Assembly (NCBI RefSeq): GCF_030272615.1
Contig: NC_081410.1
Location: 229,124,915 to 229,188,914, forward strand
From: Cryptomeria japonica
Lineage: Eukaryota; Streptophyta; Pinopsida; Cupressales; Cupressaceae
Length of the DNA stretch: 64,000 nt
Direction: 5' to 3'
Numbering within the stretch: position 1 is the first letter of the stretch; each line of letters starts with the position of its first letter. The notes under the pieces were generated by a model, which saw nothing but the letters and a program-made list of their open reading frames with translations, did no database searches and was not told the DNA's origin. Both the position numbers and the translations under genes were made by a program. Shown one piece after another: positions 11,708 through 24,279 of this stretch.

Positions 11708-12694
11708 CTACTGTAGCACAATAACAACCACAATCTCCTTGCCTTTCTTGCATCCTTCCATAGCATGCTTACGTTGATCCTCCTCGTCGACATGGTCATC
11801 ATGGGCTTCTGAAGGGAAGCCAATCTATAACGACCTACCACCCATGGTGTTCTTGGAGCCTTGAGGCCTTTCGCATTTTTTCTTCGAAGAGGAACTCGAG
11901 CTTGAGTCCCCTCCCAGTCTCCTTCCAAGAGAGGGGCTTCATTTTTCCAACTCCATTCGGATTTCAGCATTTTCCCATGCCCTGATGTATTCCTGCACTC
12001 CTTGCATACCAATTTGGGCTGAAGCCCTACGAACCTCCTTACTACAATTTGCACTCCATAAAAGAAACAAGCATAAAGGGGGTTGAAATTCACACAAATA
12101 CATCCACATGCCATTCGAGAAAACAAAGCCTTCCCCATCCCTTGCCATCTGAATGAATCTCGCCAAGTCACCTCTCCATTCTTCCTTCACACTATTCGAG
12201 AACAACCAGTGAACACGATCCACCTCTACCAACTCAAAAGCCCACACACAAAACATGGATGCTATATCCACGTTAGTATGGTATTTGAATTCCCCCCGCA
12301 TGTATTCATCACTAAGAACAATCTTCACTCTGTTGAGAAAGTCTCTGTCTTCAAACCTAAAGACATTTGAGAGACGCTCATCAAAGATGGCACCCCAAAA
12401 GGCCACCCTAGGATGTGCCACCTTAAGAGAAAAGTGCGGCTCCATTACTATACCAATGCACAAAACCTGCACTACCAACACTCCTGCACTACCTTACCAA
12501 AGGCTCACTTCTCTACACTCAATAACCAAGATCAAACTTTGCTTCCCTAACATGATATCTCCCTTCTTAAAGGCAAATCATCCTTCGATATCCTTGAAAC
12601 ATTCCCCGAATGCACACCATTAATGCGAGTACCCCTTTCGAATTTACATCACATCTGACCATCTCTCGAGCTCCACCACCCTGCCCAACAACAT
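11708..12694 (-). pseudogene. Third reading frame of LINE-A, unknown protein
   Basis: I do not recognise this protein. A single frame of 329 codons runs from an ATG at 12694 to a TAG at 11708 with no frameshift. It is broken by six in-frame stops, each explainable by one C-to-T or G-to-A change. The longest uninterrupted part is 11939-12481. The product would be rich in Trp, Phe and charged residues (for example AFWGAIFDERLSNVFRFEDR). It ends with a serine run followed by lysines (SSSSSSSKKK) and an acidic stretch (DDHVDEEDQRK). It lies 131 bp after the likely ORF2 stop and before the LINE 3' tail, so it seems part of the element. The ATG is the first plausible start but is unproven. A captured host fragment is the main alternative. 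Confidence 0.55.
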
Positions 12695-12825
12695 GGAGGA
12701 ATGACGAACACCAATACTGTCAACCCATACCACCACCAATATGCACTCAAAACTCAACATTAAATGCTCGTCGCCTCAATAAGAAAGGATAGTATCCATC
12801 AATAATCAGCCCCAAGATACCACAT

Positions 12826-15800
12826 CTACTCGGGCACTGATATCCTCATCACACCAACCTCCAAATCCAAAGCCTCATTTGCACATCTATTTGCCTCCAT
12901 ATTGCCACCTCAAAGAGTGTGGGATATCTTGAAGTCTTCAAAAAATTTCAAGCTTGATGTGATCATGGAAATATCACAACTAATTTTCCAACTTAGTGAG
13001 CTACCAAAGATGATTGCATTGATGATCACAAGGGAGTCCCCTTCCAGATGTAGCTTGGTCACCCCTAATCTATGAGCTAGAAGTACAACAAGAATGACCT
13101 CTTTGGCCTCAGCTTCATTGTTGGGACCATTTGGCAACCTTTGCCATCCTTCACCAATTTTGACCCCTAGAAAGTTCTTCGCAACACACCCAACACTCAC
13201 CGGTCTCGGGTTACCCTTAGACCCACCATCAAAATTGATCTTTGTCCATCCATCTTCCGGGGCTTTCCACTCAACCACTCTCTCCCCAACGCCTACCGAA
13301 TTAACCCGATCCTACCCATTAATGGGCAGAAATTTCTAAAGAGGCCACCGAGCTTGCATTCTTCTATCCCAAGTTGTGTAGGGATACTTATGAAAGTTCA
13401 CCCTTGCTGCAGCCAAAATCACTAATTCTGAAATCGTCTTCTCTACCCTTTACCACAGCTGGTCACTCCCTTCCACCTTCCCTTGGAAAATACGGTGATT
13501 GCACTCCTTCCAAACTTCCCAAAGGACAATGGAAGGGACAATATCCCAAAGACATGAAAAAATGGATCTTCTCTTACCTCTTGTCCAACATTGAAGCGAA
13601 GATTTCACATCTTTTTGTAATGGAGCTAACCATTCCAATCTACACAACACTTTCTCCCAACATCCCTGAACACCTTCACAATGAAGGAGAAGATGATCAA
13701 TAGTCTCTTCCTCCCTACAACACATAACACATCTATGCAGGCCTGAGAAGCCAAGTTTATTCAGTCTATCCCCTGTCAATATCCTACCCCTCATTGCCAA
13801 CCAAGAAAAAGATCCAGCTTTTGGTAAGCATTTGTCATTCCAACACACTTGCATCGGCCATTCTTCCCTAAGAAAGTTAGATTCAATCAATTGATATCCA
13901 ACCTTAACTGAGTATTGAGTATTGATATCAAGGAAATAGGTCTATCCTTCAACAAGGCCTTCAACATATCTCCTTGAGTCTTTGGTAAGTGAAGTTCTCC
14001 CACATCTATCCAACACCAACAATCGATTCCTTGAGAAGACTCTTTCACTACATAATATGAGACTCTCACACCCCAAGTTGTTGTTGCAACTCTTTTAATC
14101 TCCCTCCACTCTTCTGCTTCACCCAAAGCCTGATGACCATCCTAGGAATCCTCCCAGAAAAGAGCTTTATGACCATCTCCAATATTCCATGAAATATGCT
14201 CCACTATGATCTTCCTACATTCTAAAAGGAATTTCCAGATAGCCGATCCATTAAAGGGGTTTCTGATTGTCAATATTCTCATCGGGTCATTTCTCTCAAG
14301 TTATTTATGAGATAAAACTCTAACCCACTTTTGGTCAAGTTTTGCAAACATTTTCTAGACCAATTTAGCCCCCATTTCCAAATTTATTTTATTCCAACTC
14401 CTAATCCCAACACCTCCAACCCAATTTGGCTTACACACTTTGTCCTAGGCAAGAAGAGGAATTTTACCCTTATCCTCCGAACCATTCCACAAGAATTTCC
14501 TCATGAGACTCTATATTTTTGATAAATTTTCCTGGAATCTTGAAAAATTGCATAAAAAATAAGAGAGTGGCCGAAATCATGGCTTTTAACATAGTGATTC
14601 TCCCTGTCGATGAAAGCCACTTCCCTTTCTAGCTCTCTAATTTGCTTCCATAATTTGAAATTAGGTTTTCCCACAAGGCTGCCTTGTTAGCCCCCCCAGA
14701 CAAGGGAATCCTAAGAAATTTATTTGGCAGACACCCCGCATTAATACCAAGGGTATGAGCTATATCCTGCCTAAATCTAGCATTAGTATTAAATCAATAT
14801 AACTCAGATTTATGCCAATTTACCGCCTGACCTGAAACCTTGCAGTATCGGTCCAGAATACATTTCATGATTCTCACTTCCCTTAGAAAAGCCTCCCCAA
14901 ACAACAGAGTGTCATCTGCAAATTAAGTATGGGTTACTGCCTCCATACCATTAGCAATGCTAATACCTCTCCATCGGCCCTCCATTCGACTCTGACTGAT
15001 CATTCTTCCCAAAGATTCTGCCATGATTATGAACAGGAACGGGAAAAGTGGATCTCCTTGACGAATACCCCTTCAAGTCAAAAAGAAACCTTGAGGCAAA
15101 CTATTAACAAGGATCGAACACCTTAGGGATGAGATACAACTATAAACGTCGTCAATCCAGTGGTGGTGAAAGCCAAATTGTTTCAAAACCTGTACCACAA
15201 ACTCTCTATTGACAAGATCATACGCTTTCTTGATATCAATCTTTATTAGCATCCTCTCCACCACTGCAATCCAGACTGAATGAATTGCCTCATGGGCAAT
15301 GATAATTCCATCCACAATAGAACAATTGGGAGTAAAGTCACTCTGTTCCTCCGAGATAATTTTTGGTAGTAATTTCTTCAGCCTGTTGGCCATAACTTTT
15401 GCTATAATCTTATATCCAATGTTACATAAAGAGATTGGTTGGATATCATCAAAGGACATCACTTCAATTTTCCTGGGGATCAAGGCAATAAAGGTATTAT
15501 TCGGATCTTTTGACATATACCTTTTCTCTCTGGATTCCTCGACCATAGCCAACATATCATCCTTGACAACTTCCCAAAATTTAAAAAAAATAAAGTCGAA
15601 AACCCATCTGGGCCAGAAGATTTATCTGCACCAAGCAAAAATACTACCTTCTTCACTTCCTCCATTGAGAAATGTTGCAACAAGAGATTGTTATCACCCT
15701 CTGAAATTAGCTTACAAATATCTCCCACCCTCTGCCCTGCAACCCACAATCAACATCAGAAGGCACGTTCAGCAGTGCCTTAAAAAATTTAACTGCCTCT

Positions 15801-16970
15801 TGATTGATCAACTCAGGAGACTCCAAAATTTTGCCTTGGCTATCCGAAATCCTATTAATTCTTCTGAAACTTTGCCTCACTTTCATTGACTTGTAGAAAA
15901 AGCGGGTAGTTCTGTCACCTTCTTTGAGCCACTTCTCCCTCTATTTTTGTCTCCAATAAATTTCCTCCCTAGCTAAGATCTCTCAAAGTTTCATTTGAAG
16001 TTCCCTCTCTTGATGAAATTCTCGTGTCATCATGCCATCCCCCATAATTTTAATGTTCATATTCTCCAATGCAATCTCAATCTTTGCTTTGTCAACAAAG
16101 ATATTACCGAAACTAAACATATTCCATTCTTTCAATTTCTCCTTAACATGTCTCAGTTTACAAACCACCATATGAGCCTTTGAAACATTAAGTTTGATCA
16201 GATCATTCCACCATCTGACAATCTGCTCATGCAAGTCGGGCTTTCAAAGCCACACTTTTCGAATTTGAAGGGGTATCTCTGAGGAACATAATCTTTTTGA
16301 ATGTTAATAGAGATAGGAAAGTGGTCCAAACCCGAGATAGGCCATACCAGCGCTTCCCAAGTAACTACAGATCAGCTCCAGTTTTCCAAAAGGAGGAAAT
16401 GATCCAACTTTTGAATGATTCTATTCTCTCTCTCCTATCTGTTAGACCAAGTAAAATTTCCCTTACTGAAAGCTATATCCATCAAATTGTTGCTAGAAAT
16501 CAAATTATTGAAGTGTCTCTGGGCAATATTAAAACCTCTAGTGCCCCCTTCCTTCTCTGACGGAGACCTAATAGCATTAGAATCTCCCCCAACCACAACT
16601 AAGAAATTCACATACTGAGCTATGAAACTTGAATTGTTTACCCAAACCTCTTCTTTCTCCTTCTCATGGTAGGGCCCATATATGTTAATCAATATGAAAA
16701 TAGTAACATGTATCAAGGATCCTCTAAAAATTATCCCTTCATCACCCTCGGGTTCCACAACGTACACAGCCCACCAGAAGCTCCATCCTCCACTTTGAAC
16801 TTGCCCTCCCACTCCTTCCATTACACCTTAAACTTCCCCAAATTTGAATCCTTGATCTTAGTTTTTTGAATAAAAAAGATATCAGATTTCATCTGCCAAA
16901 CTCCTCGTTTGACCAGATGAAGTTTGTCAGGGGCATTGCATCCCCTGACATTCTAGGAGAAGAACTTCAT
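12826..16970 (-). pseudogene. ORF2 of LINE-A: endonuclease, reverse transcriptase, RNase H
   Basis: The start is the ATG at 16970, whose fifth following codon (the Trp of the WNVRG endonuclease motif) is now TAG. Endonuclease follows (about 16970-16260), with IYGPYHEKEKEEVW and GGDSNAIRSPSEKEGG. RT lies at about 15750-14800, with IDIKKAYD as motif A (about 15230) and FADDTLLFG as motif C (FADD at 14911-14922). A zf-RVT-type block is at 13890-13450, with CVMCCREEETIDHLLLHCEG. RNase H spans 13278-12830, with INFDGGSKGNPRP and a tail NMEANRCANEA. Several frameshifts and stops separate these blocks. An intact ORF2 would nick the target and reverse transcribe the LINE RNA. RNase H after RT marks a plant L1 lineage that acquired this domain. 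Confidence 0.9.
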
Positions 16971-17035
16971 TACTTCTGAGGAAGGGTGTTTCCCTTCCTT
17001 GTACTCAATTTTCATTGGCCTTTGGCAATACCCTC

Positions 17036-18633
17036 TCATATAAGAAGCTCTTTGTTAGACTTCTTACCCCTCTTTTTCTTTTCACCATTTTGTGGCTTCA
17101 CAATTTGGGACATCGATTGGGAGATGGTTCTGAAATCCAATATGTCTACTAAATTCTCCTCCCCAAATAGGTCTTCCTCCCCAGAATCAGATTCTCCTTG
17201 GTGCGTAAAGAGGGAGCGAATAGGGGATTTCCTTATATTATCTTCCACTTTGGCATTTTTCCTTGTGCAATGCTTAATCCTCTCTGTGTTGGACTAACCT
17301 GAAAAGTCACCCCATTGTCTCTTACAAATGAGAAGGCTCTATAATCCTCATGTCCCTGAGTCTTTCAAACTCTCACCACCCACCTCTTGAAACGAGTCTA
17401 GTCCTGACACATTAAGATTCAAGGCCATATGATTTATCTCTTCAAGACAACTCATCCCCCCACCCCTTGGAGAAACTTTTGTATTGCACAAATTCATATT
17501 ATAGTTTTGGATCTCCTTCTAAGGTTGAGAATCATCAACCTTGTTGAATTCCTTCCTTGGGGTAAATCACTTCCCGGTGGCGATGAACAAAATATCTTGT
17601 TGTTTATATTATCTTCTCCTGCATTAGTACACAGAATAGCCCTCTCCATTGGGTCCCCATGGATAATGTCCTTCTTACAATGATCACTAACTACAACCTC
17701 TTGAGAGAAACCTACTTCCGCATCTCCCACCTTTTGCTTACCTTTCCCTTGTTTAGTGCAGGCCTCCTCCAAATGGCCTATGCACTTACAAGTTCTACAT
17801 TTCTCTCTAGCTTTATCCACTTTGATCTTTTGGACCCAAATACCTTCACTTGATACAAGCTCAAGATTCATAGGAAGAGAGGGGATTGGTCTCCACATAA
17901 TGCATATTCTCGTGTATATGCAGGAGTCAATATCATTCCTCACTTCCTCAGATTTGATGTACCGACCTAGTTTGTTGCCTATCACTTGCAATGTGTCTTC
18001 CTCCCAATATTCCCTTGGAAGGTTATACAGTTTGATCCATAATGGAACCTCTTCAATATTTTCTTGCACTGGATCAAATTTAGGCTCTCAGTTCCCAATA
18101 TAAGCTCCTCTGCCACCCATCAAATAGGGCCCTCCATTTAAAATCCCTCTTTGACCATTGCATCCTTGCAAATGATCAAGAAGAAAGCATTTGGCAGCAA
18201 TTTCACAATACACCCTTGTCCCCACACTTCCTCACACCATCTAATAACTTTAGGAAGAGTTGGCCAATTGTCTACCCATTTAACAAATAAGCCCCTTTCT
18301 CTGAGATTTTTCACCGCCAACTTCCACTCCCCGTTCTCTATATTCAATGATAATTTCCTCTAGACATTCTTCAGGTCCTCCCAATCTTTGTCCACTGGTC
18401 TCCTATCTATTATGGACTGTTCATTAGCATCTTTGGATTGATTTGGGCCTCACTTTAGGTGGAAACCTCTTGCATATGAAACTCGAGCTGCAAACCACTT
18501 TTTCGAGCACCTCCAACGATCCTCTTTGAAAACTGATCGCAGTGGTTGATCCTCCCAAACCCTCTGTGGCAGTCGCCATGGAAGATAACAACCCCGCCAA
18601 TTGCCTCACCCCCTCGACTGACAAATTATCCAT
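17036..18633 (-). pseudogene. ORF1 of LINE-A: nucleic-acid-binding protein
   Basis: The start is the ATG at 18633, about 30 bases from the element 5' end. The N-terminal part (18633-18424) is followed by a DUF4283-like domain (about 18347-17900; LFVKWVDNWPTLPKVI, IWVQKIKVDKAREKC). An intact CCHC knuckle CRTCKCIGHLEEAC lies near 17770. The C-terminal basic part is KKKRGKKSNKELL. Frameshifts or stops occur near 18424, 18138 and 17494. By analogy with other plant LINEs it coats the element RNA. The last residues match the usual end of ORF1 just before the ORF2 start. Confidence 0.82.
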
Positions 18634-18664
18634 TGCTTTCCTCGACTCTCCATCCCATAATATC

Positions 18665-18674
18665 TTACTTTTTT
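18665..18674. repeat. Candidate target-site duplication of LINE-A, 5' side
   Basis: On the minus strand AAAAAAGTAA lies at the end of the LINE-B A-tail and just before the LINE-A leader. It matches 11518-11527. Confidence 0.45.
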
Positions 18675-20340
18675 TTTATTAGTGAAAGTGTTTCTTATTT
18701 AATTAAGATTGGGGTTTTTTTTTGCCCTAACCTAGTGGGGCTACAAAGGAGGAGCCACCTCCCCAATAATTTTGTAAACCAAAGTAAAAAAACCCATTAA
18801 CATGTTTCAACATTTCAATGGTGCACGTGTGCATCTACTTTGGAATGAGATTGTAGCATCATATTGAAAATTCATTCACCCTTAATTCTATTATCTCTTT
18901 TTCTCAACACTACCTTCCACCCTTCCTTCTATGGTTCTCCTTTCTGACTCTCCTCAAAAGTTTCTTGGAAGGACTGTTTTTACTTCTTCTTTTTTCAGAC
19001 ATCCTAAGGTTTCTAGTCTGACCATTTTCTCAATCCCTGTATCCCTCACAACATTAACACTATCCTTTTTTGGACTCAAAACCTTTCTCAAGTTGATAGG
19101 ATTTTGTTGACTATTAAGCGATGCTCCATTACAATCACCCTAGTCAATCGTTGTCTTTGTGTTGTTATCTTGGCACTTCTCTTCCTTCTCCACTAAGTAA
19201 TGAATGGGGGAGACCTCTTTCCACCAATTTTCTTGTTTGTATAATTTACATTTGGCATAAAAGTGGCAACATGCCCTATTTGGAAGCATCTTCGATAGCA
19301 AAATGGAATCCCTTCATAATCCAAAGGTTGAATCCAACATCCCTTAGTCAATTTCATTGATACCTCCTCCAAGAAATATTTATCCATATCCATTTTCACC
19401 AAAATACAAACATACATAGTGTGCATAAAATTTGAAGAAACCTCATCCATTGCCAAAATTTTTCCTAGAGCACTACTTATAACAACAAAGCATGTATTGG
19501 ACCAATATTGCAAAGGGAGATTAGGGAGTTTTACCAAAATTGGAATCTACTCAAAAGATTTAGTGACAAGGTTGAAAGCCAAGTACCAAGGTTTTAACAT
19601 TAGTAGGTACTTATCCTCCCAACTCTATTGGTAGTCACAGAGGATATTGTTTCTATCCTACAAATTGTCAAGAACTACCATGAAGAAACCTCACACTCCA
19701 GGAAATATTTGAACATCTCCATCCAAAATTGGGCCCCATATTTCTAAAATCCATTTATTTAAGTCATTAAGGCTTGTCCAAAATCCTTTGAACCTTCCTA
19801 TCAAGACCAATTCTACAAAATGCTTCTCATTTTCAACCATCTGATTTTTCATTTCCTCATCTAAAATCACCATTGCAGATCTAGTATTTTGGTTTGGCAA
19901 AGCCAAACCATAGTTTCTCAATTTACAATATTTACTACTTCCTTCCTCCGTATAAAAACCTAGCCTCCTCATATCCTCCACTTGTCCATTTACATCTCTC
20001 CACCTATCCCATTCCGAATGAACCTTCTTGAGGCCCCCAAATCATTCAACACCAACTCTCGATAACCCCCACTATGTATCTTGCTCCAACTTCAACTGCA
20101 AATCTTGCGAATGCTTTCTTCCCTTTTTAGGATTCACTCACATTTTTCCATTGCATGATGGAGAAGAGATGCCACCCACCCCTCCATTCTTTGCATTTCA
20201 ATTATATTTTAATCCCCAAAAAGTGGGGTATGTGTTGGGACTTAATCCTATGGTATTAATTTTTTCCTTGAGTCCCCTCCCTTTCTCTATGTCTTGATTT
20301 TTGTGTAGTCCTCCATTTATACCTAATATGAGAAGTTGTA
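18675..20340 (-). mobile_element. LINE-B relic: ORF1 and 3' end without ORF2
   Basis: The minus strand carries a second, diverged LINE ORF1. A DUF4283-like part lies at 19981-19691 (ELVLIGRFKGFWTSLNDLNK). A second piece is at 19537-19193 with a degenerate knuckle CYRRCFQIGHVATFM, in which the last Cys is lost. Only about 500 bases later comes a typical plant LINE 3' end. This has GTAGCCCCACTAGGTTAGGG, a CCCCAATCTTAATT block and an A-run (about 18669-18680). No endonuclease or RT sequence lies between, so ORF2 is deleted or was never copied. Confidence 0.65.
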
Positions 20341-20972
20341 AGTGGGTATCCCTTAGTCAAAATTTCCTAAGCTATTCACTATTATTTCACATGATTCCAT
20401 AATATGTTACACTTTCAAAATTTTCAAAAGTATCTAAGTGTATAGGTTGTAGGTTAAAATGTCCAAGTTTGTGCAAAGTGTTAGAGTTTCCTTTCCAAGC
20501 ATATATTTTTTCCACTCGCACTTCCTTTATTACTTATTAAGATAAAAATAATAGAATTGGGAATTTTCATTCACTTGTCCGTTGCTTTCACTCCACTTTT
20601 CCTTTATATTCATTGACTTGTAAGAATTCCCTCTTCCTATGTACCAATCACTCTTGGTAGTCTTGAACCCTGTCGCATGACATTTTAACTATTTGTTCCT
20701 CATTGTAGTTCAATCCTTAGAATCCCCTTTCTAACATTCCTTAATGGTATGACTTCATCACCACCCCAAAACCTTGAGACCCCAACCTAAGGCATGAGCC
20801 TTGGTTCGTCCCCACCCCCTAAAGCGTGACACTCTAACCATTGTTTATTTTCATGCTAAACTACTTCCCTACATGTTTAAAGGATAATTTATAACTAGGG
20901 ATGACATCATCATGGTCTGGATTATTGTTTCTCTCAACCATAAATCATTATTTATCAAAATGAGAATATAGC
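20341..20972. other. Gene-free stretch between LINE-B and copia-2
   Basis: No open frame, repeat boundary or RNA gene was seen. It is pyrimidine-rich with several CAACCTAAGG-type short motifs but nothing assignable. Confidence 0.4.
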
Positions 20973-21998
20973 TGTTGAATGTTCGGACAACTAAGATGGG
21001 GTGAATCAGTTGCCAATTAAGCTTTCTAATTCTTTCACAGATCCAGAATAACCAACTGATTAATTAATTAACTTGAACAAATGTAATCATGAAATTATAC
21101 ATATACACATAGAAATCATACACAATGAACACCAACTATGACGTGGAAAACCCAAGAAGGGAAAAACCATAGAGAATGTTAGTTATCAATATATAACAAT
21201 AGTTAGGGTGACACTAGTTAAGGTGATTTTTATAAAGGTGGCTCACTGCCAAAATGCTCATTGCAAGAGGGCTCACTACCCAGAAAGGCTCATTGCTATA
21301 AGAGAAAGAAAGAAAAGAAAATCCATTGGCTATTGATACAACTACCATAAACAACAATGTCGAAACAACCTTTGGTTCCTAACATCACACTACACACCTT
21401 CATACAACTTCTCACATCAATCATCAATCAAACTTAGCTTTTCAGTCTCACATATATTTAATATCTTATTCATTATGATCACCCTCTACTTATACTTTCC
21501 TCCTGACTACATAACCTTCCAAGTCGACCAAACATAATTTGAAATAGGTCTACACTAAACATTCATGTGGTAGAAAGGAAATGGAAAGTGGACCACACCA
21601 CAACACACTTCATCGAACAGATCAACATGTTACGCATCCATCACAAATACTAGAGCCAGAACAAGATTCATACACTACACAAATATCGTCACACAATCTC
21701 CAACTTTGGATAGGACCGAACCCAAAATAATGCTTCTTAACTCAACAAAACAAGAATGGAACCAAGATAAACATGAATCCAAGTAATCAAAACCATATCT
21801 AGAAAATACAAAAATCTAGATCACAAGAAACACTATCAATTACCAATCAGGATTGAACATCATCAAGAGCACAACTTCCAGAGGACCAAATCGTTTGGGA
21901 AAAATATTCCAGATCACCAACATAGAAAACCAATATGAATTTTCTATGTCGACATTAATGACAACCATATCAACACCATCAACATCACATTTTCAAAA
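20973..21998 (-). repeat. 3' LTR of copia-2 (1026 bp)
   Basis: On the plus strand it reads TGTTGAATGTTCGG at the left. On the right it ends ATTTTCAAAA, a mutated form of TTTTCAACA, followed by the reverse-complement purine tract. It contains the U5 hairpin motif (GACGTGGAAAACCC, about 21140-21170). It matches 30560-31360 plus 33681-33905. Confidence 0.88.
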
Positions 21999-22011
21999 AT
22001 CTCCCCCTTTG
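21999..22011 (-). promoter_or_regulatory. Polypurine tract of copia-2
   Basis: Minus-strand CAAAGGGGGAGAT abuts the 3' LTR and equals the tract of copia-3 at 39773-39785. Confidence 0.85.
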
Positions 22012-22299
22012 TCATTGATGGCAATATCCATCAACAACAAACCAAAAACATTGTAACTCTACAACTCTCTTTGCATCTCTCCCCTTTTGACATCAAGGAC
22101 AAAGGAGATCACATCTCCCCCTATGAAACTTATTGTGTTCCTCCTAAGGGGAATCCCCCAAGCATTAGTCCAGACAAGAATGTTCATGCAATTCACTGGA
22201 CCAATACACATCCAAATGCACACCAGTTCAAACTAGGAAGGGGTAATACCCCTAACTTCTGCCAGAGATACTCAAAGGTATCTTTACACAACACCTTCA

Positions 22300-23670
22300 T
22301 GAAGATATCTTCTATCTACTCTTTTGTAGGTACATGATACTGAATGGATACATACTTTGTTCTGGAATGTTGTACCAGATTCTTAGAAATATTTATTGCA
22401 CTGTGTTATCACACATAATTGAGACAAGTTCACCAAACAACACACCAATATCCTTCAAAGTCTATTTCGTCCAAAGTACTTGTGTGCAACATGAAGATGT
22501 TGTAATATATTCAGCTTCATTAGTGGATAGAGACACAAAATCCTATTTCTAACTTGTCCAAACAATTAACTAGGAGCCAAGGAAAAATGATCCACCACTT
22601 GTACTTTTTTTGTCATCAACACTTGTTGCCCAATCTGCATTTGTATAAGTTGTCAAAGTAAAATCTGAATCTCTAGGATACCATAATCCAAACTCTTTTG
22701 TTCCTTTCAAATATGTAAAAATTCTTTTTACTGCAACAACATGTGATTCTTTTGTTTCTTGCTAAAATCTTGTTGCTAAATGAACAACATACATAATATC
22801 CGATCTAGTTGCAGTCAGATATAATAGTCCTCCAACCATTGATCTATACTCACTTGTATCAGTCTTAGGAAATTTATCATCTTTTGTTAACTTGGATTCG
22901 ATGGTCATAGGTGTACACACTGGTTTAGAATTCTCTAGCCCAAACTTCTTCAACAATTCTTTGACATATTTAGACTAAGAAATGAAAATTCCTTTGCTAT
23001 ATTGATTTACTTACAATCCAAGAAATACATTTAACTCATCAACCATGGACATCTCAAATTCCTTCTACATCTCACTAGCAAACCTTTTGCACATACCGTC
23101 ATTTCCTCCAAATATTATGTCATCAACATACACTACAACAACTAAGATTTTACCTGAATCAACTTTGAAGTAAATATTACTGTCAGCAGATCGCCTTTGA
23201 AAACCTTTACCAATCAAATACTTATCTAGCCTTCCATACCAAGCTCTATGAGCTTGTTTCAATCCATACAAAGCCTTCTTCAACCTGCAAACAATATCCA
23301 GATCATCTCTCAACTTAAATCCTTCTGATTGTTTAATATAAAATTCTTCTTTTAGTTCTCCATTCAAAAATGTTGGATTTACATTCATCTGATAAACTTT
23401 GAAATCCTAAAAAGTTGCAAAGGCTAAGAACATCCTAATAGCTTCCATCGAAGCAATTGAAGCAAATGTTTCCTCAAATTCAATGCCTTCAACTTGGGTG
23501 TAACCCTTGCAAACCAACCTTGCTTTATTTCTTACAATGTTTCTATCTTCATCCAGCTTGTTCCAGAAAACCCACTTTGTTCCAATTATATTTTTATCTA
23601 TCGGTCTATGTCCAAGTTCCCATGTGAGATTTTTCTCAATTTGGTCTATTTCTTCTCTCATTGCCTTCAT
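22300..23670 (-). pseudogene. RT and RNase H region of copia-2
   Basis: RT begins at about 23670 ([19 protein letters not shown]) and continues in a second frame with YGLKQAHRAWYGRLDKYL. The catalytic box YVDDIIFGG is intact (YVDD at 23119-23130). Motif A reads QMNVNPTFLNG, so the catalytic Asp found in copia-4 ([11 protein letters not shown]) is Asn. The connection region with LENSKPVCTPMT follows at 22956-22762. RNase H remains lie down to about 22300, in several frames. The polymerase cannot have been active with this change. Confidence 0.88.
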
Positions 23671-24279
23671 CCAATTTTGATCATTGCAAGCTTCTTATAC
23701 TAAATTCGGTTCAATCTCAGAAAGTAAACATAACAAAACTTGTTCTTGAGCCACCTTACTTCTTGTGATCATTCATTTGTTCTTGTTTCCAATAATCTGA
23801 TCCTTGGAGTGATTCCTTTGTACATACCTCAGGGCCTTTGATGTAGTTGCTGGAGCATCTTGAGTCTCATTTTCTTTTTTTTTCTTTTTTTTATTCTTCC
23901 CTTCTTATGTCAAAGGACTCATCTAATTCATATCCTGCTAATTTATCAGAGTATTTAGAAACATCTTCATCAACCTTCACATTTGCACTTTCAACAATTT
24001 TGTTTAGTCTTTTGTTGTAACACCGGTATGCCTTGCTCCTTGTGGAGTATCATAGGAATATGCCTTCATATGCTTTGTTGTCAAATTTTCCAAGATTATC
24101 CTCATCTCTTTGAATATAACATCTGCTTTCAAATACCCTGAAATACTTCATTGTCAGAATCCTTCCATGCCATAGTTCATATGATGTTTTTCCATATCTT
24201 TTTTTGAAATAGAATTCTATTAAGAGTGTACACTATTGTGTGTATAGCTTCTCTCTAGTAAGTCTCTGGTAGTCCTGCT

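Larger units (their letters stand above)
11528..18664 (-). mobile_element. LINE-A: L1-type LINE with ORF1, ORF2 and an extra third reading frame
   Basis: In order on the minus strand there is a short leader, ORF1 with a DUF4283-like domain and a zinc knuckle, and ORF2 with endonuclease, RT, zf-RVT-like and RNase H parts. A further 329-codon frame follows, then a 3' end reading TACCATTTACCGATCG followed by an A-rich tail. That ending is typical of plant L1 elements. At about 7.1 kb it is full length but riddled with stops and frameshifts. All five domain blocks are present and collinear. Confidence 0.88.

Noticed and set aside
13094-13703. Plus-strand frames across 13094-13703
   Set aside because: They are shadows of the RNase H and zf-RVT parts of LINE-A ORF2 on the minus strand.
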